From assembly GCA_963722715.1 (NCBI GenBank), contig CAVROA010000008.1, positions 124,001-188,000 on the forward strand: 64,000 nucleotides of DNA, read 5' to 3'. Shown piece after piece: positions 25,468 to 33,995 of the stretch. The first letter of the stretch is position 1; every line of letters begins with the position of its first letter. Under the pieces are notes generated by a model. It was given only the letters and a program-made list of their open reading frames with translations, was not told the origin of the DNA and ran no database searches. A program made the translations under genes and the position numbers. The stretch is from DASQGA01 sp963722715. GTDB lineage: Bacteria > Actinomycetota > Thermoleophilia > Gaiellales > Gaiellaceae.

Positions 25468-26289
25468 GTGTCCGCCGTCGCCCTCGCCTTTGCGATCGCT
25501 GCGGCGTTCCTGCACGCCTTCTGGAACCTGCTGCTGGCGAGGGCGCGAGACCCTGAAGCCGCGTCCGCGGTCATGCTCCTTTTCGCCCTCGTGTTCTATG
25601 CGCCTGTCGCGGCGCTGACCTGGCACCTGGAGCGGCCTGCGATCCCCTACCTGGTCGTGACGGCCTTTCTTCAGCTCGCCTACATCGCCCTCCTGGCCGC
25701 GGCCTACCGCCGCGCCGAGCTTTCGGTCGTCTATCCGATCTCCCGCGGCACGGCGCCGGTCCTTGTGCTTCTGGTGGGGATCACGGTGCTGGGTGCCGCC
25801 ACCTCCGCGTATCAGGCCGCGGGCGTGTGTCTCGTCGGACTCGGGATCCTGCTCGTCCGGGGCCTGAGGCGGACGGCGGGCCCCGCCGGGGTGGTCTTCG
25901 GGCTCATCCTGGCCGGCTTCATCGCCGCCTATACCCTCGTGGACAAGTACGGGATCCAGTACGCCGCGCCATTCGTGTACCTCGAGCTGTCGATGATCCT
26001 CCCGGGCGTCGGGTACGCGCTCGTGCTCGCGCGCCTGCGGGGATGGCGCTCGCTCGCCGCCGAGGTGGGCCCCGCGACGGCGCTCGCCGGACTCGCAATG
26101 TTCGGCGCCTACGGCCTGGTGCTCGCAGCTCTCGCGCGCGCCCCGGCAGCGTCGGTCGCAGCCGTCAGGGAGACGAGCATCGTGATCGCAGCGGGCTTTG
26201 CCGCCTTCGTCCTCCGGGAGCAGGTCGGCGCCGTGCGCCTCGGCGGCGCCGTCCTCGTGGTGGTGGGCGTGGCGCTCATCAGCCTGTAG
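25468..26289 (+). CDS. DMT-superfamily (EamA-type) permease
   Basis: The 273-residue protein starts at a GTG and has ten hydrophobic segments in two EamA halves, with AAYRRAELSVVYPISRGTAPVLV and REQVGAVRLGGAVLVVVGVAL near the half ends. Such carriers move small metabolites; the substrate is not evident. It diverges from the HAD gene with 20 bases between starts. Confidence 0.85.
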   Translation: MSAVALAFAIAAAFLHAFWNLLLARARDPEAASAVMLLFALVFYAPVAALTWHLERPAIPYLVVTAFLQLAYIALLAAAYRRAELSVVYPISRGTAPVLVLLVGITVLGAATSAYQAAGVCLVGLGILLVRGLRRTAGPAGVVFGLILAGFIAAYTLVDKYGIQYAAPFVYLELSMILPGVGYALVLARLRGWRSLAAEVGPATALAGLAMFGAYGLVLAALARAPAASVAAVRETSIVIAAGFAAFVLREQVGAVRLGGAVLVVVGVALISL

Positions 26290-26299
26290 CGTCCCCGGG

Positions 26300-26812
26300 A
26301 TGGACACCTGGCTCGCGATAGCCAGTCGGCGTGAGGTTCGCAGGTACGCAGATACCGAGCTTCCTACGGACGTGGTCGAGCGGATCCTCGACGCCGGCCG
26401 GCTCGCCGGGAACGCGAGCAACAGGCAGCCATGGCGGTTCCTCGTCGTCGAAAGCGCCGAGCTGCGCGAGAAGGTCGCCGAGCAGGTGTACGAGGAGGAC
26501 AACATCCGGGGCGCGAAGCTCGTCGTTGCTCTCTCCGTGAGCGGGAAGGGGCCGACCTCTTTCGACGCGGGGCGGGCGGCGCAAAACATGATGCTCGCGG
26601 CCTCGAACGACGGCGTCGGGTCCTGCCCGAACGGTTTGCCGGATGCGGAGGCGACCGGCCGTCTGCTCGGCCTCGGCGAGGGCGAGCGCCTCGTGATCGT
26701 CCTGTCGTTCGGCTATCCGGCAAAGCCGCGCGATCCGGAGTCGCGCACCGCGGAGGAGTGGAGCCGCCGGGCGAAGCGAAAGCCGCTCGACGAGATCGTC
26801 ACCCGGTTGTAG
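26300..26812 (+). CDS. Nitroreductase family protein
   Basis: The 170-residue flavoprotein begins MDTWLAIASRREVRRYADTEL and carries the FMN-site pattern AGRLAGNASNRQPWRFLVVE and AAQNMMLAASNDGVGSCP. Nitroreductases transfer hydride from NAD(P)H to nitroaromatics or quinones. It is somewhat short but complete for the small subfamily. It overlaps the convergent Nudix gene by 14 bases. Confidence 0.87.
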   Translation: MDTWLAIASRREVRRYADTELPTDVVERILDAGRLAGNASNRQPWRFLVVESAELREKVAEQVYEEDNIRGAKLVVALSVSGKGPTSFDAGRAAQNMMLAASNDGVGSCPNGLPDAEATGRLLGLGEGERLVIVLSFGYPAKPRDPESRTAEEWSRRAKRKPLDEIVTRL

Positions 26813-27218
26813 ACCGCCACAGGGCGAGGGCAGCGAGAGATCCGGCGTCCGCGACCATCCCCTGTGCCCCTGCGGCGGAGACCCGCTCGACCTCGATGTC
26901 CTCGTCCTCGTCCAGATGCGAGGGTGGGACGGCCGAGAGCTCGGTCGCTTCGAAGACGTGGACGAACTCGGTCGAGTAGGCGGGTGCGGCCCAGAACGAT
27001 CCGAGCTCCCGCCAGGTCGCCGCGGCCAGCCCGCATTCCTCTGCGAGCTCGCGCCTCGCTGCCTCGGCGGGCACCTCGCCCGGCTCCAGCGTGCCGGCCG
27101 GGAGCTCGACGATCCGCTTGCCTGCGCCGCGCCGCGTCTGGCTGACGAGCACGATCTCGTCCCCGTCCACGGGGACGATCGTCACGGATTCGGGGTGGCG
27201 GACGAGCGGGATCTCCAC
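26799..27218 (-). CDS. Nudix hydrolase (ADP-ribose pyrophosphatase-like)
   Basis: The 139-residue protein carries a complete Nudix box (GTLEPGEVPAEAARRELAEE and CGL following), where the Glu residues bind metal. The ELPAG just before it is typical of ADP-ribose or nucleoside-diphosphate-sugar pyrophosphatases. Its start lies inside the end of the upstream surface-protein gene (37-base overlap), so the two are probably co-transcribed. Confidence 0.87.
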   Translation of the reverse strand: MEIPLVRHPESVTIVPVDGDEIVLVSQTRRGAGKRIVELPAGTLEPGEVPAEAARRELAEECGLAAATWRELGSFWAAPAYSTEFVHVFEATELSAVPPSHLDEDEDIEVERVSAAGAQGMVADAGSLAALALWRSTTG

Positions 27219-28192
27219 GGTCGCGCCAGTCTAGGCAGCCGCCGGAAGACCGCGAGCCCGAGGATCGCCGCGAGGACGAGGACCGTAAGAACCGGGATCC
27301 ACCAGCCGCCCCGATCGGGCTCGGCCGGCGCAGCAGACTCGACCGGCGCGGACGCTGCTGCCGGCGCGGGCTCGCGCACCGCGAAGGTCGTCGTATCGAT
27401 GCGGAGGAAGGGACTCCCGCCTGCGTCGACGACGAGCCCGCCGTCGCGCAGGCTCATGCGGAGCTGAGACATATCGCTGCCGATGAGCCACGACAGCTCC
27501 TCCAGGTCGATGCAGCGTGCCGTACGGCCGACCGTGTCCAGTGCGTGGACGAAGGGTTCCTTCCCTCCACCGTCGTAGAGCGTGTACTCCCAGCGGCCGT
27601 CGGGGCTCGAGACGCGGGTCAGCGGCGAGCCGCGCATCGCCTCGTCGGCTTCGTGCGGGTCGACGATCGGCTCGGGCGCCAGGCGTCCCCTGGTCAGGTC
27701 GTACAGGCGCACCGCGTACCGGCTGGTGTCTCTCGGGTCGGTGTACTCGATCAGGTACAGGTACCGCCCGTCGGGTGAGATCGCGTCGAAGCTCCAGTCG
27801 GCAGTCAGCGTGAGGCGCCGGGTCGTGCGGAGCGTTCTGGTGTCGATGACCAGGAACGAGGACTCAGCCCTCGGAAACCGTAAGCGAGGCCGCGTGAGGA
27901 CGAGCGTGCGGCCGTCAGCCGAAAGCCCGCTGGCGGTGCCGTCGTAGGCCACAGCCGGGATCGTGTAGCGGCCGGGCACGCGCCGGTAGGAGGAGACTTC
28001 ACCGCTGCGCTGCCGGACGACCGCGACGATCGTGTCCGCTCCCGAAGGCAGAGTGACGAACCGGTGTCCACCCGGCCCGGCGACGCCGGACTGGCCGACG
28101 TCGACGTCGAAGATCGGCACCTTGCCCGCGCCTGCCTGCGCGGCGAGCGCGGCCGCAACTACGAGCGTGGACACGAGCACCAACGGTTTCAT
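27182..28192 (-). CDS. Surface-anchored beta-propeller-like protein (paralogue A)
   Basis: The 336-residue protein starts MKPLVLVSTLVVAAALAAQA (signal peptide, ATG at 28192 after GAGGAAGAG). The body has repeated strands with LSADGRTLVLTRP, ISPDGRYLYLIEY and SSPDGRWEYTLYD, typical of WD40/YVTN-like propeller blades. A membrane segment (WWIPVLTVLVLAAILGLAVF) and a basic tail end the protein, so it is outside the cell and held in the membrane. It is paralogous to the gene upstream. Function unknown; blades suggest a binding or scaffold role. Confidence 0.75.
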   Translation of the reverse strand: MKPLVLVSTLVVAAALAAQAGAGKVPIFDVDVGQSGVAGPGGHRFVTLPSGADTIVAVVRQRSGEVSSYRRVPGRYTIPAVAYDGTASGLSADGRTLVLTRPRLRFPRAESSFLVIDTRTLRTTRRLTLTADWSFDAISPDGRYLYLIEYTDPRDTSRYAVRLYDLTRGRLAPEPIVDPHEADEAMRGSPLTRVSSPDGRWEYTLYDGGGKEPFVHALDTVGRTARCIDLEELSWLIGSDMSQLRMSLRDGGLVVDAGGSPFLRIDTTTFAVREPAPAAASAPVESAAPAEPDRGGWWIPVLTVLVLAAILGLAVFRRLPRLARPWRSRSSATPNP

Positions 28193-28269
28193 CTCTTCCT
28201 CCTCGCGGACGTGTTCAGACTGACTACGCTCGGGAGGCGGGACAGGTTCCGCCCGCTGTTTGCCAGTGA

Positions 28270-29250
28270 CTAGGTAGGAGCGAGCTTTCGTCGCCGCCTG
28301 CGGGCCACAGCCAGTGCTCCCAGGGCCAGGAGCAGCAGGCCGCCGCCGGCCCCGACGAGTGCCCACGGTGTGCCGCCGCCGCGAGTCTCCGAGACGGCGG
28401 GCGCCTCCGCCACGCCCGCTGCGACCGGCTCACTGACCTCGAACGTCCGCGTGTCGACGACGGCGACCGGTTCTGGCCCGAGTCGGACCGTGAGGGTCTT
28501 TCCGCCGGCGCCCAGGTCCAGGCCGGCGTTCGTGAGGTCATGCCCGGCGAGGGAGTCGAGATCGATGCACCGGGCTTTCCGGCTCGTCGTGTCGAGCGCG
28601 TGGACGAACGGGTGCTCCCCGTTCCCGTCGTAGAGTGTGTAGGCCCAGCGTCCGTCGGAGCTCGCCGTCCGCGTCAGCGGGTACCCGCGCATCTCGTCGG
28701 CGCTCTCGTTCGGGTCGACGACCGGGTTGCGAAGGAGGCGGCCGGCGTTCAAGTCGTAGACCCTGACCTCATATCGCGTCGGGTCGCGCCGCGAGAGGTA
28801 CTTGATCAAGTAAAGGAGCGATCCGTCGGGCGAGAGGGCGTCGAAGCTGTAGTCCCCTCGCAGCGTCACGATCGCCTGCACACGTAGCCGTTCGGCCTCG
28901 ATGATGGCGAAGGCCGTCTCGGTCCTCGGGAACGCGACGCGCGGCCTGATGAGGACGAGGACTCGGCCATCCGCGGAAAGGCCGTCGGCCGTCCCGTCGA
29001 GCGCGACCGCGGGGATGGTGAAGCGGCCTCGGAGCGCGCGTCTCTTCAGCACGGCCCCGCCTTCGCGATCTACCTGCGCGAGGAGCGTGTTGCCCTGCAA
29101 CGGAAGCGTGACGTAGCGGACCCGCGGCGTCGTTACTCCGGTATTCCCGACATCGATGCCGGGCACCGGTAGGCCGTCGGCCTGCGCCGTCGCGGTGCAG
29201 ACGCCGCAAGCAACAAGCGCGAGTCCGAGCAAGACGGGCCTGAAGAGCAT
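28270..29250 (-). CDS. Surface-anchored beta-propeller-like protein (paralogue B)
   Basis: The 326-residue protein has a signal peptide (MLFRPVLLGLALVACGV), propeller-like strands (LSADGRVLVLIRP, LSPDGSLLYLIKY, SSDGRWAYTLYDG) and a C-terminal membrane segment (PWALVGAGGGLLLLALGALAV) with an Arg-rich tail. It matches the downstream paralogue segment by segment (GRFTIPAVALDGTADGLSAD versus GRYTIPAVAYDGTASGLSAD) and probably arose by tandem duplication. No catalytic motif is visible. Confidence 0.75.
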   Translation of the reverse strand: MLFRPVLLGLALVACGVCTATAQADGLPVPGIDVGNTGVTTPRVRYVTLPLQGNTLLAQVDREGGAVLKRRALRGRFTIPAVALDGTADGLSADGRVLVLIRPRVAFPRTETAFAIIEAERLRVQAIVTLRGDYSFDALSPDGSLLYLIKYLSRRDPTRYEVRVYDLNAGRLLRNPVVDPNESADEMRGYPLTRTASSDGRWAYTLYDGNGEHPFVHALDTTSRKARCIDLDSLAGHDLTNAGLDLGAGGKTLTVRLGPEPVAVVDTRTFEVSEPVAAGVAEAPAVSETRGGGTPWALVGAGGGLLLLALGALAVARRRRRKLAPT

Positions 29251-29312
29251 CTCGCCTGGGTCTACGCCGGTCGGCTCCCGAGAGGTCCCTCGGGCGAGGT
29301 TAGGGTAGCCCG

Positions 29313-31727
29313 GTGAAATCGAGCGCACGCGTCGTCGTGATCGGAGGCGGGGTCGGAGGCGCCTCGATCCTCTACTGGCTCGCCCGGCTCGGCTGGGAGG
29401 ACGTCGTCCTCTGCGAGCGCGCCGACCTGACGAGCGGCTCCACCTTCCACTCGGCGGGCTTGGTCGGCCAGCTTCGCGGGTCCCTCAGCCTCACCCGGAT
29501 GATGATGAACTCGGTCGAGCTCTACCGTTCGCTGGCGGACGAAGTGGGCCTCGAGACGGGCTGGCACGAGGTCGGGTCGCTCCGGCTTGCCTCTTCCCAG
29601 GAGCGGATGGAGGAGCTCTCACGGCAGGCCGGCTGGGCCACGACGTTCGGTCTTCCGCTCGAGCTCGTCTCGCCGGAGGAGGCCCAGCGGCTGTTCCCAC
29701 CCATGTCCACGGAGGGAGTCCTCGGCGCCGCCTACCTCCCGACCGACGGCTACATCGACCCGAGCCAGCTCACGTACGCCCTCGCCGAAGGAGCCCGGAA
29801 GCGCGGCGCCGAGATCTCGACGAACACGCGGGTGACCGGAATCGACGTCGAGCGTGGCCGGGTACGTGGCGTCGAGACGGACAAGGGGCCGATCGAGGCC
29901 GAGGTGGTCGTGAACGCCGGCGGCATGTTCGCGGGGGAGATCGGCGCCCTGGCCGGTGTGACCGTTCCCGTGATCCCGATGGCGCACGAGTACCTGATCA
30001 CGAAGCCGAGCGAGATTCCGCTCGACGTGCCGACCATGCGCGACCCCTCGCTCCTCGTCTACTTCCGCGGTGAGTCCGGGGGCCTTGTGATGGGCGGTTA
30101 CGAACGCCATCCAGCCCCGTGGGGTCTCGACGGCATCCCCGCGGACTTCAACGGCAAGCTCCTGGCCGAGGACTGGGACCGGTTCGAGGAGCTGATGACG
30201 AACGCATGCGTTCGGGTGCCCGGTCTCGAGGAGGCCGAAGTCGTGAAGCTCGTGAACGGCCCGGAGGCGTTCACTCCCGACGGGGAGTTCATCCTCGGCG
30301 AGACCGATGTCCGCGGCTTCTGGGTCGCCGCGGGCTTCTGTGCGCACGGCCTTGCCGGCGCGGGTGGAATGGGCCGCCTCGTCGCCGAGTGGATCGTCGA
30401 GGGCCAGCCGAGCCTCGATACGTGGGAGATGGACTCGCGCCGCTTCGGCCGCCACTACGCGAGTCGCGAGTACACGCTCGCCCGCACGCTCGAGGTCTAC
30501 CAGACGTACTACGACGTCAAGTACCCGGGCCACGAGCGGCAGGCGGGTAGGCCGCTGCGACTCTCGCCGACCTATGAGCGCCTACAGGAGCTCGAGGCCG
30601 CGTTCGGAGAGAAGTCCGGCTGGGAACGGGCCAACTGGTTCGAGCCGAACGCGGAGGCCGGCGACGAGAAACTGCGCCCGCACGGCTGGGCCGGACGGCT
30701 CTGGTCGCCTGCGATCGGGGTCGAGCACCGTGCCTGCCGGGAAGCGGCGGCGCTCTTCGACGAGACCTCCTTCGCGAAGATCGAGGTGCTCGGGCCGGGA
30801 GCCGCCGATTTTCTCGAGAGTCTCTGCGACAACCGGGTCGCGCGGGACGTCGGTGCCATTACGTACACGCAGATGCTGAACTCGCGGGGCGGAATCGAGT
30901 GCGACTTCACCGTCACCCGCCTCTCCGAGGACCGCTTCAGGATCGTCACGGGCACTGCCTTCGGCCAGCACGACCTCGCCTGGATCCGCTCCCACGCGCC
31001 CGAAGACGGCTCCGTCTACGTCGAGGATGTGACCTCGCGCCTGGCCTGCCTTGGCCTCTGGGGCCCGCGCGCCCGCGACATCCTGCAGCCGCTGACCGAG
31101 TCAGATCTATCCAACGAGGTCTTTCCGTACATGCGGGCGCGGGAGATCGCCGTCGGGCCGGTCCCCTGTCTCGCGCTGCGCGTGACCTACGTGGGCGAGC
31201 TCGGGTGGGAGCTCTACTGCCCGACCGAGTTCGGTCGCCGCCTCTGGGACAGGATCTGGGAGCCGGGGCAGGCCGAGGGCCTCGTCGCGGGCGGCTACAA
31301 GGCGATCGACTCGCTCCGGCTCGAGAAGGGCTACCGGGTCTGGGGGGCCGACATCACACCCGACGAGACGCCATACGAAGCGGGGCTCGGGTTCGCGGTC
31401 AAGCTCGACAAGGGCGACTTCATCGGCCGCGAGGCGCTCCTGAAGGCGCAAGAGCCGGAGCGCCGGCTCGCGTGCGTCGTCCTCGATGACCCTCGCGCGG
31501 TAGCGCTCGGCTCCGAGCCCGTGCGGATCGACGGCGAGTCCGTGGGCCGGGTGACGAGCGGCGGTTACGGTTACACCGTCGAGCGCTCAATCGCCTATGC
31601 GTACGTGCCTGCCCCCGCCGCAACGCCGGGCCGGCGGGTGGAGATCGAGATCTTCGGCGAGTCCGTGCCCGGAGAGATCGCAGCCGAGCCGCTCTACGAC
31701 CCGCAAGGCGAGCGCCTCAGGAGCTAG
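29313..31727 (+). CDS. Dimethylglycine/sarcosine dehydrogenase-like flavoprotein with GcvT domain
   Basis: The 804-residue protein (GTG start) has an N-terminal FAD domain with VVVIGGGVGGASILYWLA and SGSTFHSAGL; His46 matches the His that covalently holds FAD in dimethylglycine and sarcosine dehydrogenases. Residues from about 430 on form a GcvT/folate-binding domain (AITYTQMLNSRGGIECDFTV, VTYVGELGWELYCP, SLRLEKGYRVWG). The pair would demethylate an N-methyl amino acid and pass the C1 unit to tetrahydrofolate. The exact substrate (dimethylglycine, sarcosine, N-methylglutamate) is open. It precedes the GntR gene. Confidence 0.85.
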   Translation: MKSSARVVVIGGGVGGASILYWLARLGWEDVVLCERADLTSGSTFHSAGLVGQLRGSLSLTRMMMNSVELYRSLADEVGLETGWHEVGSLRLASSQERMEELSRQAGWATTFGLPLELVSPEEAQRLFPPMSTEGVLGAAYLPTDGYIDPSQLTYALAEGARKRGAEISTNTRVTGIDVERGRVRGVETDKGPIEAEVVVNAGGMFAGEIGALAGVTVPVIPMAHEYLITKPSEIPLDVPTMRDPSLLVYFRGESGGLVMGGYERHPAPWGLDGIPADFNGKLLAEDWDRFEELMTNACVRVPGLEEAEVVKLVNGPEAFTPDGEFILGETDVRGFWVAAGFCAHGLAGAGGMGRLVAEWIVEGQPSLDTWEMDSRRFGRHYASREYTLARTLEVYQTYYDVKYPGHERQAGRPLRLSPTYERLQELEAAFGEKSGWERANWFEPNAEAGDEKLRPHGWAGRLWSPAIGVEHRACREAAALFDETSFAKIEVLGPGAADFLESLCDNRVARDVGAITYTQMLNSRGGIECDFTVTRLSEDRFRIVTGTAFGQHDLAWIRSHAPEDGSVYVEDVTSRLACLGLWGPRARDILQPLTESDLSNEVFPYMRAREIAVGPVPCLALRVTYVGELGWELYCPTEFGRRLWDRIWEPGQAEGLVAGGYKAIDSLRLEKGYRVWGADITPDETPYEAGLGFAVKLDKGDFIGREALLKAQEPERRLACVVLDDPRAVALGSEPVRIDGESVGRVTSGGYGYTVERSIAYAYVPAPAATPGRRVEIEIFGESVPGEIAAEPLYDPQGERLRS

Positions 31728-31776
31728 ATGGATGATGGGCATTCACGGCGCCAATTACCGACCAACCATCTAGATG
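31724..31776. promoter_or_regulatory. Candidate GntR operator overlapping the regulator's start codon (copy 1)
   Basis: CTAGATGG at 31724 and CCATCTAG at 31766-31773 are inverted. The right end is the perfect palindrome CATCTAGATG (31767-31776), whose last three bases are the ATG of the GntR gene. The 24 bases 31753-31776 (AATTACCGACC, one variable base, ACCATCTAGATG) recur with one mismatch at 44410-44433. Binding here would block initiation of the regulator, fitting autorepression; this role is inference. Confidence 0.6.
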
Positions 31777-32502
31777 CCCCCGCAAGCGCAGCAGCCGATC
31801 TTCCGTCCGCTCGAGCAGCTCCGGGCCCACGAGCTGGTGGCGGAGCAGATCCGCCGGCAGATCGCGCTCCGGCTCGTCTCACCTGGGCAGTCGCTCCCGC
31901 CGGAGCGTGAGCTCGCACGTCTTTTCGGAGTCGGCCGGGCCACTGTCCAGCAGGCGATCGAGCTCCTCGAGGGCGAGCGGCTCCTCGAGAGCCGGCGCGG
32001 CCGGAGCGGCGGTACGTTCGTCGTCGGCTCCACCCAGGGCGACGAAACGCCGGTCGGCGTCCTCGACCGGGTTCGTAAGGAGCGGGAGGCGATTCTCGAG
32101 GCCTTGGTCTTCCGGGCCGAGCTCGAGCCCGCGGCCGCGGCCGCCGCTGCGGGAGCACGGCGCCAGCGCGACCTGGCAGCGATGAAGGCCGCCTGCCGGG
32201 CCGCTGCGGCCACGGAGGACGACGCCGAGTTCATGGAGCACGACACTGAGCTCCACCTGGCGCTCGGGCGGGCGACCGGGAACCGCTACTTCGCCGAGGC
32301 ACTCGAGCGCCTTCGACTCGTCCTGAACGACGCGCTCGTGGCGCTGCCCGACTCGGCTCTGTGGCACGCCCGCTCGAACCGCGAGCACGAAGCCCTCCTC
32401 GGCGCGCTCGAGGCCGGCGACGGGCGCGCGGCACGCAAGGCGATGCAGGTCCACGTGTCGCATACGGACCAGAGCGTTCGCGCATTAATGGCTGCTCTCT
32501 GA
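31774..32502 (+). CDS. GntR-family (FadR subfamily) transcriptional regulator
   Basis: The 242-residue protein has an N-terminal winged helix (SLPPERELARLFGVGRATVQQAIELLEG, residues about 40-67) and a C-terminal FCD ligand domain of helices with metal-type ligands (EFMEHDTELHLALGRATGN, NREHEALLGALEAGD). FCD regulators sense small organic acids. The gene sits between the methyl-amine flavoenzyme and the hydrolase/aminotransferase block, so it likely governs the island; the palindrome at its own start supports autoregulation. Confidence 0.88.
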   Translation: MPPQAQQPIFRPLEQLRAHELVAEQIRRQIALRLVSPGQSLPPERELARLFGVGRATVQQAIELLEGERLLESRRGRSGGTFVVGSTQGDETPVGVLDRVRKEREAILEALVFRAELEPAAAAAAAGARRQRDLAAMKAACRAAAATEDDAEFMEHDTELHLALGRATGNRYFAEALERLRLVLNDALVALPDSALWHARSNREHEALLGALEAGDGRAARKAMQVHVSHTDQSVRALMAAL

Positions 32503-32541
32503 GGCCGTTTGACCGTCGTCGGGATGGGCGAATAGACTCTT

Positions 32542-33876
32542 TTGGCCTTGAACCAAGTCCTTTACTCGGCGGCAGTTGACGAGTACGTGGACGGCCACGT
32601 GGACGAGCTGGTCGAGGTCGTTCGCACCCTGGTCTCGTTCGACACGACGTCGGTCGACCTCTCGCCGGACTCGCAGCACACGGAGAACGAGGAGGCTGAG
32701 CTCCAGGCCTACGTGGCGAAGGAGCTCGAGGGGATCGACGCCGAGGTCGACCAGTGGGAGCCGGACCCGGCCGACTTTCGCGACCACCCGATGATGCCGC
32801 CCTGGCACCACTGGCGGAATCGGCCCCTGACGGTTGGCACTTTCCGGGGGTCGGGCGGAGGCCGCTCGCTCGTCGTAAACGGCCATATCGACGTCGTCAG
32901 CCCCGGCGACGAGTCCAACTGGGCCTCGCCCCCCTTTGCCGCCGAGCTCCGAGACGGCCGCATCTACGGCCGCGGAGCTTGCGACATGAAGGGCGGCGTG
33001 GGTGCCGCCCTCTTCGCGCTGAAGGCGCTGCACGCCAGCGAGGTCGGTCTCGCAGGAGACGTCTTCTTCGAAGCCGTCCCTGACGAGGAGACCTGTGCGA
33101 TGGGGACGAACGCGGCCATCGCCCGTGGCTACAAAGCCGACGCCGGGCTCGTGCCGGAGCCGACGCGCTTCAACCTGTGGGTCGCGACCCGCGGCCTCCT
33201 GCACGGGACGCTTTCCGTGCAAGGGCGCTCGGCCCACGCGGAGATGAACCAGCCGCCCTGGGAGGAGGGGGGTGGCGTCAACGCGATCCAGAAGGCCACC
33301 TACCTCCTCGGTGCGCTTGACCGGCTCTCCGAGGACTGGGCGAGGCGGGACTCGAAGCTCCATCCGCTGCTCGGCACTCCGTCGGTCAACCCGACCCAGA
33401 TCACCGGCGGCACCTTCATCTCGAACGTGCCCGAGCGCTGCGACGTCGCGCTCAACACGACCTATCTGCCCGGAGATGCGGACGACGTCGGTTACGGCTC
33501 CGTCCCGCGGGGCGAGATCGAGGAGGCGGTTCGCGAAGCCGCCACGCAGGACGGCTGGCTCGCCGCCCACCCCCCGAGCTGGAGCTGGTACACGGACTAT
33601 CCGCCCTCCGAGATCGACCCCGAAACTCCGATCGTGGGCGTCGTCCAGGCTGCCGGCCGCGAGCTCGGCGTCGAGGTGGAGCCCGAGGGCATCGACACGA
33701 CCTACGACGGCGCGCTCCTGACGCTCTTCGCCGAGACGCCGAGCCCGGCCTTCGGCCCGGGAGACCTGGCGCGTGCGCACGCACCGGACGAGTGGGTCGG
33801 GGTGGACGAGCTCGTCCTCGCCGCCAAGCTCTACGCCCGCGCGATCGTGGCGTGGTGCGGGCTCGCGGAGGCGTGA
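32542..33876 (+). CDS. M20-family metallopeptidase/amidohydrolase (ArgE/DapE type)
   Basis: The 444-residue protein has the two-metal motifs of the M20 family: GHIDVVSPGD, GRGACDMKGGV with catalytic Asp, and the Glu pair in VPDEETCA, then an inserted dimerisation domain with GRSAHAEMNQPP. The family hydrolyses N-acyl amino acids or peptides. The start is a TTG at 32542 (TTG at 32548 is also possible). It opens the long plus-strand gene run after GntR. The exact substrate is not visible. Confidence 0.85.
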   Translation: MALNQVLYSAAVDEYVDGHVDELVEVVRTLVSFDTTSVDLSPDSQHTENEEAELQAYVAKELEGIDAEVDQWEPDPADFRDHPMMPPWHHWRNRPLTVGTFRGSGGGRSLVVNGHIDVVSPGDESNWASPPFAAELRDGRIYGRGACDMKGGVGAALFALKALHASEVGLAGDVFFEAVPDEETCAMGTNAAIARGYKADAGLVPEPTRFNLWVATRGLLHGTLSVQGRSAHAEMNQPPWEEGGGVNAIQKATYLLGALDRLSEDWARRDSKLHPLLGTPSVNPTQITGGTFISNVPERCDVALNTTYLPGDADDVGYGSVPRGEIEEAVREAATQDGWLAAHPPSWSWYTDYPPSEIDPETPIVGVVQAAGRELGVEVEPEGIDTTYDGALLTLFAETPSPAFGPGDLARAHAPDEWVGVDELVLAAKLYARAIVAWCGLAEA

Positions 33877-33898
33877 CCGTCCGTCGCCTCGGCTCCTC

Positions 33899-33964
33899 CG
33901 CGGGGGAACGTTCCCCGCGAGCCCCCTTCTTACAGCCACGTGGAGGAACCTCCCGGTTCCCCAC
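33899..33964 (+). promoter_or_regulatory. Leader with two tandem hairpins
   Basis: CGCGGGG/CCCCGCG (33899-33905 with 33913-33919) includes the 14-bp palindrome GGGGAACGTTCCCC at 33903. A second hairpin pairs GTGG and GGAACC (33940-33950) with GGTTCC and CCAC (33955-33964) around TCCC. The first, followed by CCCCCTTCTTA, could end the M20 transcript; the second lies about 30 bases before the aminotransferase start and could shape its translation. Confidence 0.4.
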
Positions 33965-33995
33965 ACCCCTCCACAGCTCATAGGCCGGTGGTCCC

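Noticed and set aside
31724..31776. Miniature transposable element at the GntR start
   Set aside because: Ends CTAGATG/CATCTAG are inverted, but the middles of the two copies differ and no target-site duplication or transposase is seen; a regulatory site is simpler, though not proven.
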